Shown: positions 54,034-63,915 of the stretch, in pieces
Layout of the letters: each line of letters begins with the position of its first letter
Position numbering within the stretch: the stretch's first letter is position 1
Assembly: GCF_021532625.1 (NCBI RefSeq)
Contig: NZ_JAKGAR010000002.1
Coordinates: forward strand, 496,001 to 560,000
DNA: 64,000 nt
Source of the DNA: Octadecabacter algicola
Lineage (GTDB): Bacteria; Pseudomonadota; Alphaproteobacteria; Rhodobacterales; Rhodobacteraceae
Direction of reading: 5' to 3'
The notes under the pieces: model-generated
The model's input: only the letters and a program-made list of their open reading frames with translations
Told to the model about the DNA's origin: nothing
Databases searched by the model: none
Program-made: the position numbers and the translations under genes

Positions 54034-54928
54034 TTCCGTTTTGCCATGCGGCATAGGCCGCTCCTCTTGCGCCGCTGGCGTCCCCGCCTTGGGCGAGAAC
54101 GATGGGGGGGACTACAAAATCACCGATTTGGGCATCACGGGTGACGCGTGCCAGATCATCTGTGATGCATGCAATATTACTAAGCCCGCCTGCCAAAACT
54201 ATGACATCAGGATCAGCGGTCAGGATAAGATTTCGCAAAAGATCAGCAACCAATGTGAGCCAAACCTGCCAGATCCGCTCAGCATCAGGTGTGCCTTTTG
54301 CGGCGACCTCGCGGGCGGTCATTGCGGTCCCTGATAAGGCCAAGGCCAGGCGTTCCATGCCCGGACCCGATACATAAGTTTCAACACAACCGACAGCGCC
54401 GCAACCGCAAGGCACCAGTGGCAACCCGTGTTTTGCCACTATGTTTGCGGACAGGGACGTATGGCCGAATTCGCCGCCGGTTTGGGTCGCTCCGGATCGC
54501 AGTTTGCCATCAACCGCGATTCCGCCGCCAACCCCCGTGCCAAGGATCACGGCCATAACTGTCGCATGGTTCTTGCCAACGCCGAACACAGCCTCTGACA
54601 AGGTGAGAGCGCGGCTGTCATTGATATAGGTTATATCCCGTCCAAGTATATGTTCGATGTCCTTGGGGATTGATTGCCCATTGGCGCAGACATTTGCGGT
54701 CAGGGCATTGCCTGTGTGCGGGTTGATCAAGCCAGCCGCACCGATCCCGATGGGTAGGATTGCCCCTGCAGTGTCGTCCGCCCATGCAATCAAATCGGTT
54801 ACAACGGTCAGTAAGGCAGCATAGTCCTTTGGCGTTTCAACCCGCCGTTTGGCTGCGGCCTGCCAATTCGCATCAAAAACCTGCGCTTCGATTTTTGTGC
54901 CGCCAAGATCGAGCCCAATTGCGTTCAT
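54026..54928 (-). CDS. nagK: ROK-family N-acetylglucosamine kinase
   Basis: A 300-residue ROK kinase. ATP-binding DLGGTK is at residues 7-12, the sugar-binding stretch NDSRALTLSEA near 104, and the zinc motif CGCGAVGCVETYVSG near 172-186. With nagA directly downstream, GlcNAc is the likely substrate, from wall recycling or chitin. It follows tamB in the same direction after a 165-base gap. Confidence 0.88.
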   Translation of the reverse strand: MNAIGLDLGGTKIEAQVFDANWQAAAKRRVETPKDYAALLTVVTDLIAWADDTAGAILPIGIGAAGLINPHTGNALTANVCANGQSIPKDIEHILGRDITYINDSRALTLSEAVFGVGKNHATVMAVILGTGVGGGIAVDGKLRSGATQTGGEFGHTSLSANIVAKHGLPLVPCGCGAVGCVETYVSGPGMERLALALSGTAMTAREVAAKGTPDAERIWQVWLTLVADLLRNLILTADPDVIVLAGGLSNIACITDDLARVTRDAQIGDFVVPPIVLAQGGDASGARGAAYAAWQNGND

Positions 54929-55093
54929 TTCGCAGCCTCAAGACAGGCGAATGCGACCAGATATGCAGGGCCCTTATTTGTGGAATGTTGCATTCGTTCT
55001 AGTGCGCCTTGTTGGGGATCGATGACACAGTGATTCAACCTCAAAGCCGAACAGGTGTCGAGCGTTACTATAAGAAAGGTGCGAAGGCTGGTC
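54929..55093 (-). other. Gap between tamB and nagK with a frame that ends in an ATGA overlap
   Basis: On the minus strand a frame with no stop from 55209 ends in TGA overlapping the nagK ATG. Most of its 94 codons are out of frame with, and overlap, the tamB 3' end. I do not recognise the peptide and no good ribosome-binding site is seen. The gap may simply hold the nagK promoter, or the frame may be a remnant. Confidence 0.2.
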
Positions 55094-58000
55094 TTAGTAG
55101 TCGCGTTCAAAAAAGATGCCGACGCTGGTTTCACCATCATTGGCCACCGATCCTCGAGCCGTAAAATTGCGGTCGATATCAATGTTAAGGTTGATTTCAG
55201 ACGTACCATCCGCGCCCACGGTTACATCGGTGTAAACATTGTCCGAGATGTATTTCCCCGCGCGGACGGCGGCGTTGCCATCCTCGTCGGTGACAATGTC
55301 GAAATCGTCCAGATCAAGCCCCTCACGCAGGTTATTGATCACCCCACCATTGCCGTTGCCGGCCAGCGTAGCCACAGCGGACGCCAGTTGCACCGCCTGC
55401 AACGGCGAGATTGATGATAGGTCGCGGCCAAATAATAGCTGTGCGAGAACTTCGTCTTGCGGCAGTTCTGGTGAACTTTCGAAGAGCACTTCGATGTCAT
55501 CCGCCGTGCCTTCTACGATGATGCTGATGGTGGTTCCTGTTGCGGCTTCAGTCGTCGCGACAAGCCGTAGGTAGGGCGAGAAATCACCCTGAAGTTCGGC
55601 GTAGCCTTCATCCAGATCGAAACGCTGCCCAAGAATATTCAGCCGCCCTCGCTCGAGTTCAAACCTACCGATTGGAACAATGTTGCTAGTGCTTCCGGTC
55701 AAGCGAAGCTGCCCGCCAAGTTCGGCATCCAAACCGCGCCCCCGCACAAAAATGCGCGAAGGTGCGCGGATTAGAAGGTCGATTGGATAGTCCGTGCCGC
55801 CTTGGGCCGTTTCGCTATCCGATGCCGTTACGCCGACGCTCGCGCGGGCAAGCGTTCGTTGAACGTCCATCGGAACGCCTAGATGGGTGACTGCGGGAAG
55901 ACTGCCCAAAGCACTGACACCGGTTGATGGGACTTGCACTTCAACATCCCCGAGATCAATCAGACCCGAGATTGTCGCCCCGCCTGCCAATGGGCCGTTT
56001 AGGCCGATCTGCCCCTGTGCGGTCGCACGGTATAGCGTTGAATCTTGCAGAACATAGTCCGAGATTCCGACCGTAATTGCCGCTTGGTAGGGGGCGGAAA
56101 GATCGATGGGGCCAGTGATGCTAAGATCGCCGCCTGTGGCACCTTGCCCGCTGAATTCAAAGCGTGCGGTTCCGCCCGCCAGCGTCAAAGTACCATTGAT
56201 GTCCTCGAGGGTTTGTCGAAAGTTAGGTGCAATAAAGCGTGCGTTCTGAATGCGAATAGGGCCGCGAACCGAGCTTAATTGTGCAGGACCTTGAATGGTC
56301 AAATCATATTGTGCCAACCCACTGACTTGGCGTGGCGCGATATAGATGTTTGCCAGTGCCATAAGAGCCGATCCCGCTACAGACATATCGAATATGCCCG
56401 CGTTTGAAACTCGTCCCGTTGCGCGCGCGGATGTATTATTGGGACCGGTCGCGTCGCCAGATACTTGCCAACCAGCGCTATCTTGTTGGGCGGCGATTTC
56501 GGCCACGACTGGTCCTGAAAAGTCGGACACAAACAAAGAAATGTCGCGCAATCTGGCGGATAAGTTCGCCACTGTATCGCTGCCTGTTGTCGTGATCGCG
56601 CCTTGCGCCGTTAAGTTCGGGAACACCACATCCAAAGCATCAATGCGCAAACGACGGGCCTGCGATAGGCTCACGCCAGCGCTGATCCGGCCAAGCCCCG
56701 CAAAAACGGGATCAAGCGCGGTCGACGCCAGTTTAATATTTTGCGTTTGGGCGGTCACATCCGCATCCAACACGCCAGTTTGCGTGACGTATGTTCCCTC
56801 CAGATCAACTGATAGCCCGCCCGCCATACGTTGCCCGACGACCGCGCTATAGGCGCTCAGGTCTGTGGCGGAAACGGTACCATCACCGCGAACGACGTAA
56901 CCTTCGTCTTGCGGTGTTGCGATGCCCCGAAAGGCCGCATCAACCCGCGGTGCGGAGGCCGACGTGTCCAGGATGATGACGCCATTTTGGTCGGTTTCAA
57001 CTTCTAGGTTCAGCGTCGCAGGGCCAGACAAAGACGGACTAATCAACGACAGCTCCGTTAGAGCGGCTTGAAGTGTCGCGGTAGCGCTCTCTGGGGTTAT
57101 CTCGCCACGTCCTGATGCCTCGACCCCTTGTGATTGAACTTGCACGTTCCGCAACCGCGTACCGGTGGTGTCGCGATCAACTTGCAACGCCACCGTCGAT
57201 GCGCCCGTCAGTAATGGGTCAACCTGATCAATCCCAAATGCAAGGTCCGTCGTCTGACCGCCAATGTACAGTTCAAAAATTCCATCAAAAGGCTGTACGT
57301 CACCGGACAATTCGATCTGTCCTGCACCCGAAAGATCAAGGGTCGTAAGCTCCGAAAATCGTGACAGATCAGCGGCATCCACAGTCATTTGTGCGCGCGT
57401 CCAGAACCGATCATCAGGCCCTTTGACAATTGCATTGCCACTTACCAAAAGCCCCGCACCCTCAAGAGTGATGGCGTTGATCACGAAAGGTTCCTGTTCA
57501 AGTCGTCCCATCGTCAGCGTGCCGGAAATATCCTGCCCGAGCGCTTCTGATAATGCAGGGTCCGCAAGCGCGAACCCTCGTGCCGCGTAATTCAGGTCAG
57601 CAGTGAATCGCCCGCGCGTTTCGTCCGCACCTGGGATGATTATGCCACCTCCGGAAAGTGCCAAAGTATCGATAGATAAACCGTCTTGTTCCAGCGAAAC
57701 GATATCAAATGCGCCAGTCCATTCGTTTCCGGCTTCGACGTCATAGGTCACGTCCAGTGACATGCTGCGGACTTCGGTTTCGCTTCCTGCGATAGGTAAA
57801 AGGACGGGTTCTTGGGTGCCAGACCCGACTTGCCCACGCAGATCAATTGCTTCTGGCCACCCAGATGCATCAAAGCTGGCCGTGCCGCGTAGGGCAATCT
57901 GATCCGCAGCAATCGTGAGGTCAGATAGGTCGACACCGCCGCCGCCAAACTGCGTGCCTTCAAGTCGTAAAACGGAGTTGGTGCCAAAGAACGGATCGTA

Positions 58001-58855
58001 TTGGGACTCCAAAAGTGGCCGCACGTCACCGCTCAAGTCGATTGCAAAATCCTGATCAACTGATCCGCTTTCGCGCGACAGGGCAACGGTGCCCGTCACC
58101 CGATCAACGTCATCCGTGGCAAGCGCAATGTCGGCCTGAAAATCATCGAGTGGGGCATCGCCGGCGATATCCAACCTCACAGAGGGGCGGTCCGGAAGCC
58201 CTAGCATTCGCGCCGCGATCCCATCTTCGCCTTCTTGGGCATCTAAAAAGAGGGCCAGTTGGCGGTTTTCATCTTCATAAGCGACGTCGATTTCAAAAGC
58301 GCCAACTTTGTCATCAATTCGTTCCAATTGGAGTTTCGCACTTCCCGCGCCACCCGCAAGAACCATCTCGCCCGAAAACCGAGCAGCAATGGCTTCACCT
58401 AAAAGGTCCTCTGTCAGGATAATCTCATCCGCCGTTACCGCATCAATGTCGATGGAGACGGGCAAATCCGGAAGGGTGAATGGTTCTGCTGCGGCAGACG
58501 AGAGATCCGTTTCGTTGTCGGATACCGGAATTCGGAACAATTCGATGCGGTCAGCGCTTAGTTCTTCGATTTCGACGCGTCCAGACAAAAGCGCGGATCG
58601 GTCCCATGTGATCGTAAGCCCATCAAGGCGCAACCATACGCCGTCAGCGTCGGCCAAAGTGATTGCGTCAGCCGTCGCTTGGGAACTTAGCGCGCCCTGA
58701 AAGTTGTCCAGGCGAACCGTGAGGTCATCGCTTGAAACGGTGTCTTCAATCAGTCCGGTAATGAAATCACGATCATCTTCATTGGTCTGAGATGCGGCAA
58801 AGTCTGGCGCGATGCCAACACAAATGACCACGGGAACTGCCAGCAGTCTGCGCAT
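55094..58855 (-). CDS. tamB: TamB, inner-membrane translocation and assembly protein
   Basis: A 1253-residue AsmA-like/TamB protein. An N-terminal signal anchor is followed by a very long run of beta-strand repeats and the conserved C-terminal DUF490 domain (from about residue 900; GRFELERGRLNILGQRFDLDEG near 1085), ending in an aromatic-rich tail. TamB spans the periplasm, works with the outer-membrane partner TamA, and is linked to autotransporter assembly and lipid movement to the outer membrane. It overlaps the tamA stop by one base (TGATG). Confidence 0.92.
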   Translation of the reverse strand: MRRLLAVPVVICVGIAPDFAASQTNEDDRDFITGLIEDTVSSDDLTVRLDNFQGALSSQATADAITLADADGVWLRLDGLTITWDRSALLSGRVEIEELSADRIELFRIPVSDNETDLSSAAAEPFTLPDLPVSIDIDAVTADEIILTEDLLGEAIAARFSGEMVLAGGAGSAKLQLERIDDKVGAFEIDVAYEDENRQLALFLDAQEGEDGIAARMLGLPDRPSVRLDIAGDAPLDDFQADIALATDDVDRVTGTVALSRESGSVDQDFAIDLSGDVRPLLESQYDPFFGTNSVLRLEGTQFGGGGVDLSDLTIAADQIALRGTASFDASGWPEAIDLRGQVGSGTQEPVLLPIAGSETEVRSMSLDVTYDVEAGNEWTGAFDIVSLEQDGLSIDTLALSGGGIIIPGADETRGRFTADLNYAARGFALADPALSEALGQDISGTLTMGRLEQEPFVINAITLEGAGLLVSGNAIVKGPDDRFWTRAQMTVDAADLSRFSELTTLDLSGAGQIELSGDVQPFDGIFELYIGGQTTDLAFGIDQVDPLLTGASTVALQVDRDTTGTRLRNVQVQSQGVEASGRGEITPESATATLQAALTELSLISPSLSGPATLNLEVETDQNGVIILDTSASAPRVDAAFRGIATPQDEGYVVRGDGTVSATDLSAYSAVVGQRMAGGLSVDLEGTYVTQTGVLDADVTAQTQNIKLASTALDPVFAGLGRISAGVSLSQARRLRIDALDVVFPNLTAQGAITTTGSDTVANLSARLRDISLFVSDFSGPVVAEIAAQQDSAGWQVSGDATGPNNTSARATGRVSNAGIFDMSVAGSALMALANIYIAPRQVSGLAQYDLTIQGPAQLSSVRGPIRIQNARFIAPNFRQTLEDINGTLTLAGGTARFEFSGQGATGGDLSITGPIDLSAPYQAAITVGISDYVLQDSTLYRATAQGQIGLNGPLAGGATISGLIDLGDVEVQVPSTGVSALGSLPAVTHLGVPMDVQRTLARASVGVTASDSETAQGGTDYPIDLLIRAPSRIFVRGRGLDAELGGQLRLTGSTSNIVPIGRFELERGRLNILGQRFDLDEGYAELQGDFSPYLRLVATTEAATGTTISIIVEGTADDIEVLFESSPELPQDEVLAQLLFGRDLSSISPLQAVQLASAVATLAGNGNGGVINNLREGLDLDDFDIVTDEDGNAAVRAGKYISDNVYTDVTVGADGTSEINLNIDIDRNFTARGSVANDGETSVGIFFERDY

Positions 58856-60636
58856 CAGAATGCCTGCCCGATACCGATATAAACTTCGAGTTGTTTGCCT
58901 GCATCGTCCCCACTGGTGGGCGTCGCAAGATCAAGCCGTATTGGTCCGATGCCTGTGTCGTATCTTACACCTATACCTGCACCGCTGTGCCAATCTCCGT
59001 CCCCGAGGTTTAGCGGGTCTGCCCCGATATATCCGGCGTCATAGAAACCGACCAATCCGATGGTGTCGGTTACGCTGACCCGTGCTTCCAGTTGGGTCCC
59101 GATAAAAGCGGTGCCGCCGATTTCATCGCCATTTCCCAAATCAACGGCCAAGGACTGGTAGGATTGCCCGCGAACCGTGCCGCCGCCACCTGAGTAGAAG
59201 AGGTAACTTGATGGGACGTTCTCGGCGTCAGCGCCAATAATCGCACCCAGCTGCCCCCGTGCGGCAAGGGTAAATCGGTCGTCTTGTCCGAAGCTGCGAT
59301 AAATGCGGCCATCCCCCACGACGCGCGCGCCGCTGTCGGTGTCATTGAAACCGGCAAATGGTGTGATGGACAGATTGGCATAAAATCCTGACGTGGCATC
59401 AAAGGCGTCGTTGCGGCGATCAAGCGTTCCTGCGATCGGCAGGTAGATAAGTTCGTAGTTGCGATCGCCCAAGTCGTCCGAAATCTCACCGACCTCGAAG
59501 CCTAGACCGTACTCCAAGATCACATCATCGCGGATGCGGCGTATGATGCCGGCTTCGACGCTGACGTCGCGGGCAAAGTAGGTGGGTTCGTCCAGCTGTT
59601 CCGCCGTCGCGTTGATATAGAAATCTGTATCTTGTCGAAATGTAGCGGGCCGCAGGAATGTTGCCCCAAGGCTGTAATCAATACCGCCTGTACCGCCAGA
59701 CAACCCCGTGATTTCGCCATCGATGCGCAACCTTTCGGCCCCGCCCAACAAGTTTCGGTGCAGCCAGTAGCTCGACAGTGTTAGCCCCGATACAGAAGAA
59801 TACTCTGCACCAAACCCGATACGGCGCGGCGTTTGTTCAACCACTGATATGGTTAGTGGCAAGGTGCCGTCTACCGCGGTGTCGCTTTCGATAACGGCTG
59901 CAGAGTTAAACGCCCCCGCGCGGCGCAGGTTGTCTTCGGCGCGATCAATCATTGCAGGATCGAAACCGTTCTTAGGAATGCCTGCAATCGCAAGGACACG
60001 TTCCGTGCGCACCGCCGAGTTGCCCTCAACTTCGATTGTTCCAAAGGTCAGCTCTGGTCCGGGATCGATTGTGACGGTGACATCAAGTTGACGATCAGGG
60101 TGGCGTGCGGTGATGGATTGTCCAGATGTTCGCGCCAAAGCGTGACCGTTACTGCGCCATGCGGCAACAGCATCGCTAGCCGCGTCGCCAATGGTGTCGG
60201 ACCGTGCGGTGCTGCCCGTGCTAAACGCTTCGGGCAATTCGGTGCCGCTGGCGAGGGGGGCAATATCGGTGCGTCCAAACGTGAACCGCGGGCCAGGGTC
60301 AACCTTCAAGACAACTGTGGAAACCGAACTGCGTGTGATTAATGGATCAAGATTTGCGGCCTCAACACCGTCCACAAGGATCGAGATCGTGCCGCCGTAA
60401 TACCCTTCGGCGTAAAGCCCGGTTAACAGACGGCGATAGTCAGCACGGGCGGCGGCTACATAATCCTGCGGTGATTCAGTGCCTTCGTCTTCCAGTGTCA
60501 TCGTTAATGATGCGGTGCGCAGCGTCGACCGTAAATCGGCCGCATTGTCCGGAAGTTCTAACGTCACATCCTGCGCCACGAGCGCCGAAGGGGCGATCAG
60601 GAGGCAAAGTGCTAATATTCTGTGTGAACTGCGCAT
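58855..60636 (-). CDS. tamA: TamA, outer-membrane BamA-family protein
   Basis: A 593-residue outer-membrane protein of the Omp85 family. A signal peptide (cut near ALVAQ) is followed by POTRA domains (to about residue 255) and a 16-strand barrel. The family stretch YSGGGGTVRGQSYQSLA lies near residue 480 and the C-terminus ends in VYIGIGQAF with a terminal Phe. It teams with TamB encoded downstream. GAGCGGAAC lies before the ATG. Confidence 0.93.
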   Translation of the reverse strand: MRSSHRILALCLLIAPSALVAQDVTLELPDNAADLRSTLRTASLTMTLEDEGTESPQDYVAAARADYRRLLTGLYAEGYYGGTISILVDGVEAANLDPLITRSSVSTVVLKVDPGPRFTFGRTDIAPLASGTELPEAFSTGSTARSDTIGDAASDAVAAWRSNGHALARTSGQSITARHPDRQLDVTVTIDPGPELTFGTIEVEGNSAVRTERVLAIAGIPKNGFDPAMIDRAEDNLRRAGAFNSAAVIESDTAVDGTLPLTISVVEQTPRRIGFGAEYSSVSGLTLSSYWLHRNLLGGAERLRIDGEITGLSGGTGGIDYSLGATFLRPATFRQDTDFYINATAEQLDEPTYFARDVSVEAGIIRRIRDDVILEYGLGFEVGEISDDLGDRNYELIYLPIAGTLDRRNDAFDATSGFYANLSITPFAGFNDTDSGARVVGDGRIYRSFGQDDRFTLAARGQLGAIIGADAENVPSSYLFYSGGGGTVRGQSYQSLAVDLGNGDEIGGTAFIGTQLEARVSVTDTIGLVGFYDAGYIGADPLNLGDGDWHSGAGIGVRYDTGIGPIRLDLATPTSGDDAGKQLEVYIGIGQAF

Positions 60637-60809
60637 GTTCCGCTCGCGCCTGACTTGTTTGTTAGTTCTTACCTATCGCACTGTGTCGGGCTGTGAAACG
60701 ACAAAGCAGCCATAAGCGTCGCATTGCCGATCACAATGATGACGATTCCGTGCGTTTTGACGTCGCCCATGCTCTTTACCTGCATCGCGGTCGGGGGCAG
60801 GGTGGTGGC

Positions 60810-61793
60810 ATGGGATATTTGATTGATAATCTGCAATACGCGAACTGGTCCGAAAAAGTTTTCCGCCAAATGCGTGAGGGCGGTGTGGACGCAGTGCATG
60901 TCACGATCGTCTACCACGAAAGCTTTCGTGAAATGGTCTTGCAGCTTGAGGCATGGAACAAGCGGTTCGAGCAATTCCCCAACCTGATCATGCGCGCCAC
61001 CACGGCGGCGGATGTCGAAACGGCGCGTGCAACGGGGCGCACTGCAATTTTCTTTGGGTTTCAGAACCCTAGCCCAATTGAGGATGACATCGGCCTGATT
61101 GAAATCGTCCATCAAATGGGCGTGCGGTTCATGCAGTTAACCTATAATAATCAATCGCTTCTCGCGTCTGGTTGTTATGAGGATGACGACACGGGCCTAA
61201 CTAGATTTGGTCGTCAAGCTGTCACTGAAATGAATCGCGTTGGTCTGGTCATCGACATGAGCCATTCTGGCGACAGATCTACACTGGAGGCCATAGATGC
61301 GTCGTCGCGACCGATCGCCATTACCCACGCCAATCCCAGTTGGTGGCACCCCGCGCTGCGCAACTTTGATGACACCGTTTTAAAAGCGCTTGTCGCTCGC
61401 GGCGGTATGCTGGGGTTTTCGGTCTATCCGCATCACCTAGCAGGTGGGTCGGACTGCACTCTGGACAGTTTCTGTCAGATGATCGCGGAAGCGGCTGACC
61501 GTTACGGCGCTCAAAATCTCGGGATCGGCACTGACTTGTGCCAAGATCAACCAGACAGCGTCGTTGAATGGATGCGAGTTGGGCGGTGGTCCAAGGCGAT
61601 GGATTATGGCGAAGGATCTGCTGCTGCTCCCGGGTTCCCGCCTATGCCGGCGTGGTTCAATGACAATCGTGATTTTGGAAACGTGACCAAGGGGTTGTTG
61701 GATGTGGGCCTGTCCCAAGCGGATATCGATGGGATCATGGGTGACAACTGGCATCGCTTTTACGCCGAGAATTTCGGCCCAGAGGTAGGATGA
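60810..61793 (+). CDS. Peptidase M19 (membrane dipeptidase) family, altered metal site
   Basis: A 327-residue M19-family protein. Conserved C-terminal-half ligands are present: H152 in DMSHSG, H173 in ITHANP and D242 in GIGTDL. The N-terminal H-x-D of classical renal dipeptidase is replaced (IDNLQY, residues 5-10) and the bridging Glu of GVEGGH is Gln85 (GFQNPSP). The protein may be a one-metal enzyme or have a different substrate. Start set at 60810 (MGYLIDNLQYANWS), which matches the N-terminus I recall for this subgroup. A GTG at 60693 would add 39 residues including DHND, so the long form is not excluded. It overlaps the next gene by 4 bases. Confidence 0.82.
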   Translation: MGYLIDNLQYANWSEKVFRQMREGGVDAVHVTIVYHESFREMVLQLEAWNKRFEQFPNLIMRATTAADVETARATGRTAIFFGFQNPSPIEDDIGLIEIVHQMGVRFMQLTYNNQSLLASGCYEDDDTGLTRFGRQAVTEMNRVGLVIDMSHSGDRSTLEAIDASSRPIAITHANPSWWHPALRNFDDTVLKALVARGGMLGFSVYPHHLAGGSDCTLDSFCQMIAEAADRYGAQNLGIGTDLCQDQPDSVVEWMRVGRWSKAMDYGEGSAAAPGFPPMPAWFNDNRDFGNVTKGLLDVGLSQADIDGIMGDNWHRFYAENFGPEVG

Positions 61794-63439
61794 CGTGCGG
61801 GGCCGCAATAGTTGAATTACGTCCTCCATCGGACGTAATGCGCCTGCGCCGTATGGGAGCATCATTTCCGACGCGACTGTCATTCCTGCGAACCTTGTTG
61901 CGGCGTTTGGCCGCCGAGCAGGCTAAAATTAAGCGTCCTGTTTGGAATATCGACGCTGAGGGGTTTGGCCATGCGGTCTATTGCGTCGAACTGGGCGGAT
62001 TTACGTATTCTCTGGTCGCGGTCTCAACAGATTTGCCGCCCGAGCAACGCACAGACCGCGTAATCGCGACCGCATGGGACACGACCTATGTTCTATATGA
62101 TGGGGTGCCAGATCCCGCTGAAATTGCGCGGATCGTCGCGCGCGCCCCGAAACAAGAAGCCGCGCGTTTTACAGAACGCGACCTTGTCCTGAGCCGTGCC
62201 AACAAATCGGTTAGGCTGTTTGCGCATGTGATTGAACGGCTGCAAGCCGGCAAGCAACCTGACGCGGATTTGGTCCGGCAAACAGGCTATCTCATGCGCA
62301 CCACAGCTGTTTACGGAAACGGCAAGTTTGGCATCGCTGACCGCAGCGTCATCGCCGATAGGCCAGGGCTGAGCGGACCGTTCATGGCCGAAATGCTGAC
62401 CGTTTGGTTGATCCGCGAGTTCACCCATGATCTGGTCGAACATATCGGAGGCGCAACGCTTGCCCCCAACCTGAAGCGACACCTTGGGATCGGAAATTCG
62501 ACAGGGTTGGGCATGGCGCCGTTCCTTGTGTCGCACCCGATATTGCTGAACGCATGGGTTACGGCCCGTGAAACAGCATTGGCGCGGGTAAGAGCGATCC
62601 CAGCGTTATCATCCGATCAAGTTGAACGGATTTATACACTTACCGTTCGTGCTGCCGAACACTTGGCACAGTGGGACGTGCCTGACGCAATAGGCCAATC
62701 CAGAATCGATGTGCTGCGCCGTGAATGGCCACAGGTAGCGGCGCTCATGACACCGGACGCAATGTCGGGGGCAGATCCTTTGGAACATCTGTGGCAATCG
62801 GCGGCGGGCGTTTCCATCGACACACAAGAACTGCTTGCCGCGTTGTTGATCGAGCCCTTTGGGGCGTTGGTGGATGATCTTACTGACGAGATGGCGACCG
62901 ACCAAATCGCGGAACTCGCCCCAGCGATGACTTGCGCCGAACTTCACGTAATCTTGACGCGTGATTGGGCATGGGCGGAGCGGGATTTCGACGCAAAAGA
63001 GGCCTGTTCACAGTTCTGGTACGTGTCCCAAGCCAAAGCTGAACCGCGCTTTGGATTGCGCCACGAAGATCCTGGCGCTGAACTTGAAAGCCCCTTAGAT
63101 ATTGCACGGCAGGTCAGTCGTTTGACTAAGGACTTGTCCCATAAAGGGACCGTCGCGGATTTTTTGGCGATCCATCCCCATCACCGATCTGCCGTGCGGC
63201 GCGTTCAATCGCACGCACATGCACCTTACAGCGAAATTCGCGACAATCTAATTGGTGAGGAATGTCTTCCAATTGATATGCTGCGCTGCAAGTTGGCATT
63301 TTTTGGCGCCGCGAAATTCGACCCAAAGTCAGATCGCTGGACACGAGTTACCTTGTGTCAGGGCGCGCCCTTGGCGGACGAATTGACGGCTGGCAACGCC
63401 GATGATTGGTGGCTACCCACTTTCGCAGGAAGCAGCTGA
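61790..63439 (+). CDS. Hypothetical protein, 549 residues, operon partner of the M19 protein
   Basis: I do not recognise this family. It is a soluble, Trp- and Arg-rich protein with no signal peptide or membrane helix. Notable stretches are WNIDAEGFGHAVY near residue 51, VIATAWDTTYVLYDG near 90, and a C-terminal DDWWLPTFAGSS. Its ATG overlaps the M19 stop by 4 bases and its TGA overlaps the next ATG by one, so the three products are made together. No catalytic motif is evident to me; a dehydrogenase-like or chaperone role cannot be judged. Confidence 0.8.
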   Translation: MTCGAAIVELRPPSDVMRLRRMGASFPTRLSFLRTLLRRLAAEQAKIKRPVWNIDAEGFGHAVYCVELGGFTYSLVAVSTDLPPEQRTDRVIATAWDTTYVLYDGVPDPAEIARIVARAPKQEAARFTERDLVLSRANKSVRLFAHVIERLQAGKQPDADLVRQTGYLMRTTAVYGNGKFGIADRSVIADRPGLSGPFMAEMLTVWLIREFTHDLVEHIGGATLAPNLKRHLGIGNSTGLGMAPFLVSHPILLNAWVTARETALARVRAIPALSSDQVERIYTLTVRAAEHLAQWDVPDAIGQSRIDVLRREWPQVAALMTPDAMSGADPLEHLWQSAAGVSIDTQELLAALLIEPFGALVDDLTDEMATDQIAELAPAMTCAELHVILTRDWAWAERDFDAKEACSQFWYVSQAKAEPRFGLRHEDPGAELESPLDIARQVSRLTKDLSHKGTVADFLAIHPHHRSAVRRVQSHAHAPYSEIRDNLIGEECLPIDMLRCKLAFFGAAKFDPKSDRWTRVTLCQGAPLADELTAGNADDWWLPTFAGSS

Positions 63440-63915
63440 TGGAGCTTTCTGCAAACGAGATCACGACCCTTTTCCTAAAGGCTGCGCGTGGTGGTTCTGT
63501 GCCGCTGGGCTATTGCGAGGACTTGGCCGAAGCCGCACAGTTTATGAACCTTGATGTACTGACCCGTTGCCCGATTTTGGACAGCGCGGCAATGAACGTG
63601 CCGGTGGCGCTGGACTTGGTATTGGCAGGACGGGGGCCACGCACGGTCGTTGCTGAACACGCGGTGATCCAAGCCTATGTTACAGCCTACGAAACACGTC
63701 TCGCCAAAACGTTGCATTGGCAGGTAACCGAGACTGGCGCGGCATTTGAAAGGTTTCATCACGCGTTGCCAGCAAGCCACGCGCCCCTTGGGCGACGCAG
63801 AATGCCGGAAGAGCTGTTGAAACACCTAGAAAGTTTAGCGGCTAAAATCCTCGTGCCTGAAACCGAAAGTTCACGTGCGGGCGGTGCGGGGGCTGGGCTG
63901 ACGGACAATGATTAG
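63439..63915 (+). CDS. DUF3726-like protein
   Basis: A 158-residue protein. The N-terminus MELSANEITTLFLKAARGGSVPLGYCEDLAEAA fits my memory of DUF3726 proteins, which have no assigned function. Alanine-rich, likely helical, with a low-complexity Gly/Ala tail. Start at 63439 overlaps the previous stop (TGATG). It converges on truA; the two stop codons overlap. The family name is from memory and should be treated as provisional. Confidence 0.75.
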   Translation: MELSANEITTLFLKAARGGSVPLGYCEDLAEAAQFMNLDVLTRCPILDSAAMNVPVALDLVLAGRGPRTVVAEHAVIQAYVTAYETRLAKTLHWQVTETGAAFERFHHALPASHAPLGRRRMPEELLKHLESLAAKILVPETESSRAGGAGAGLTDND

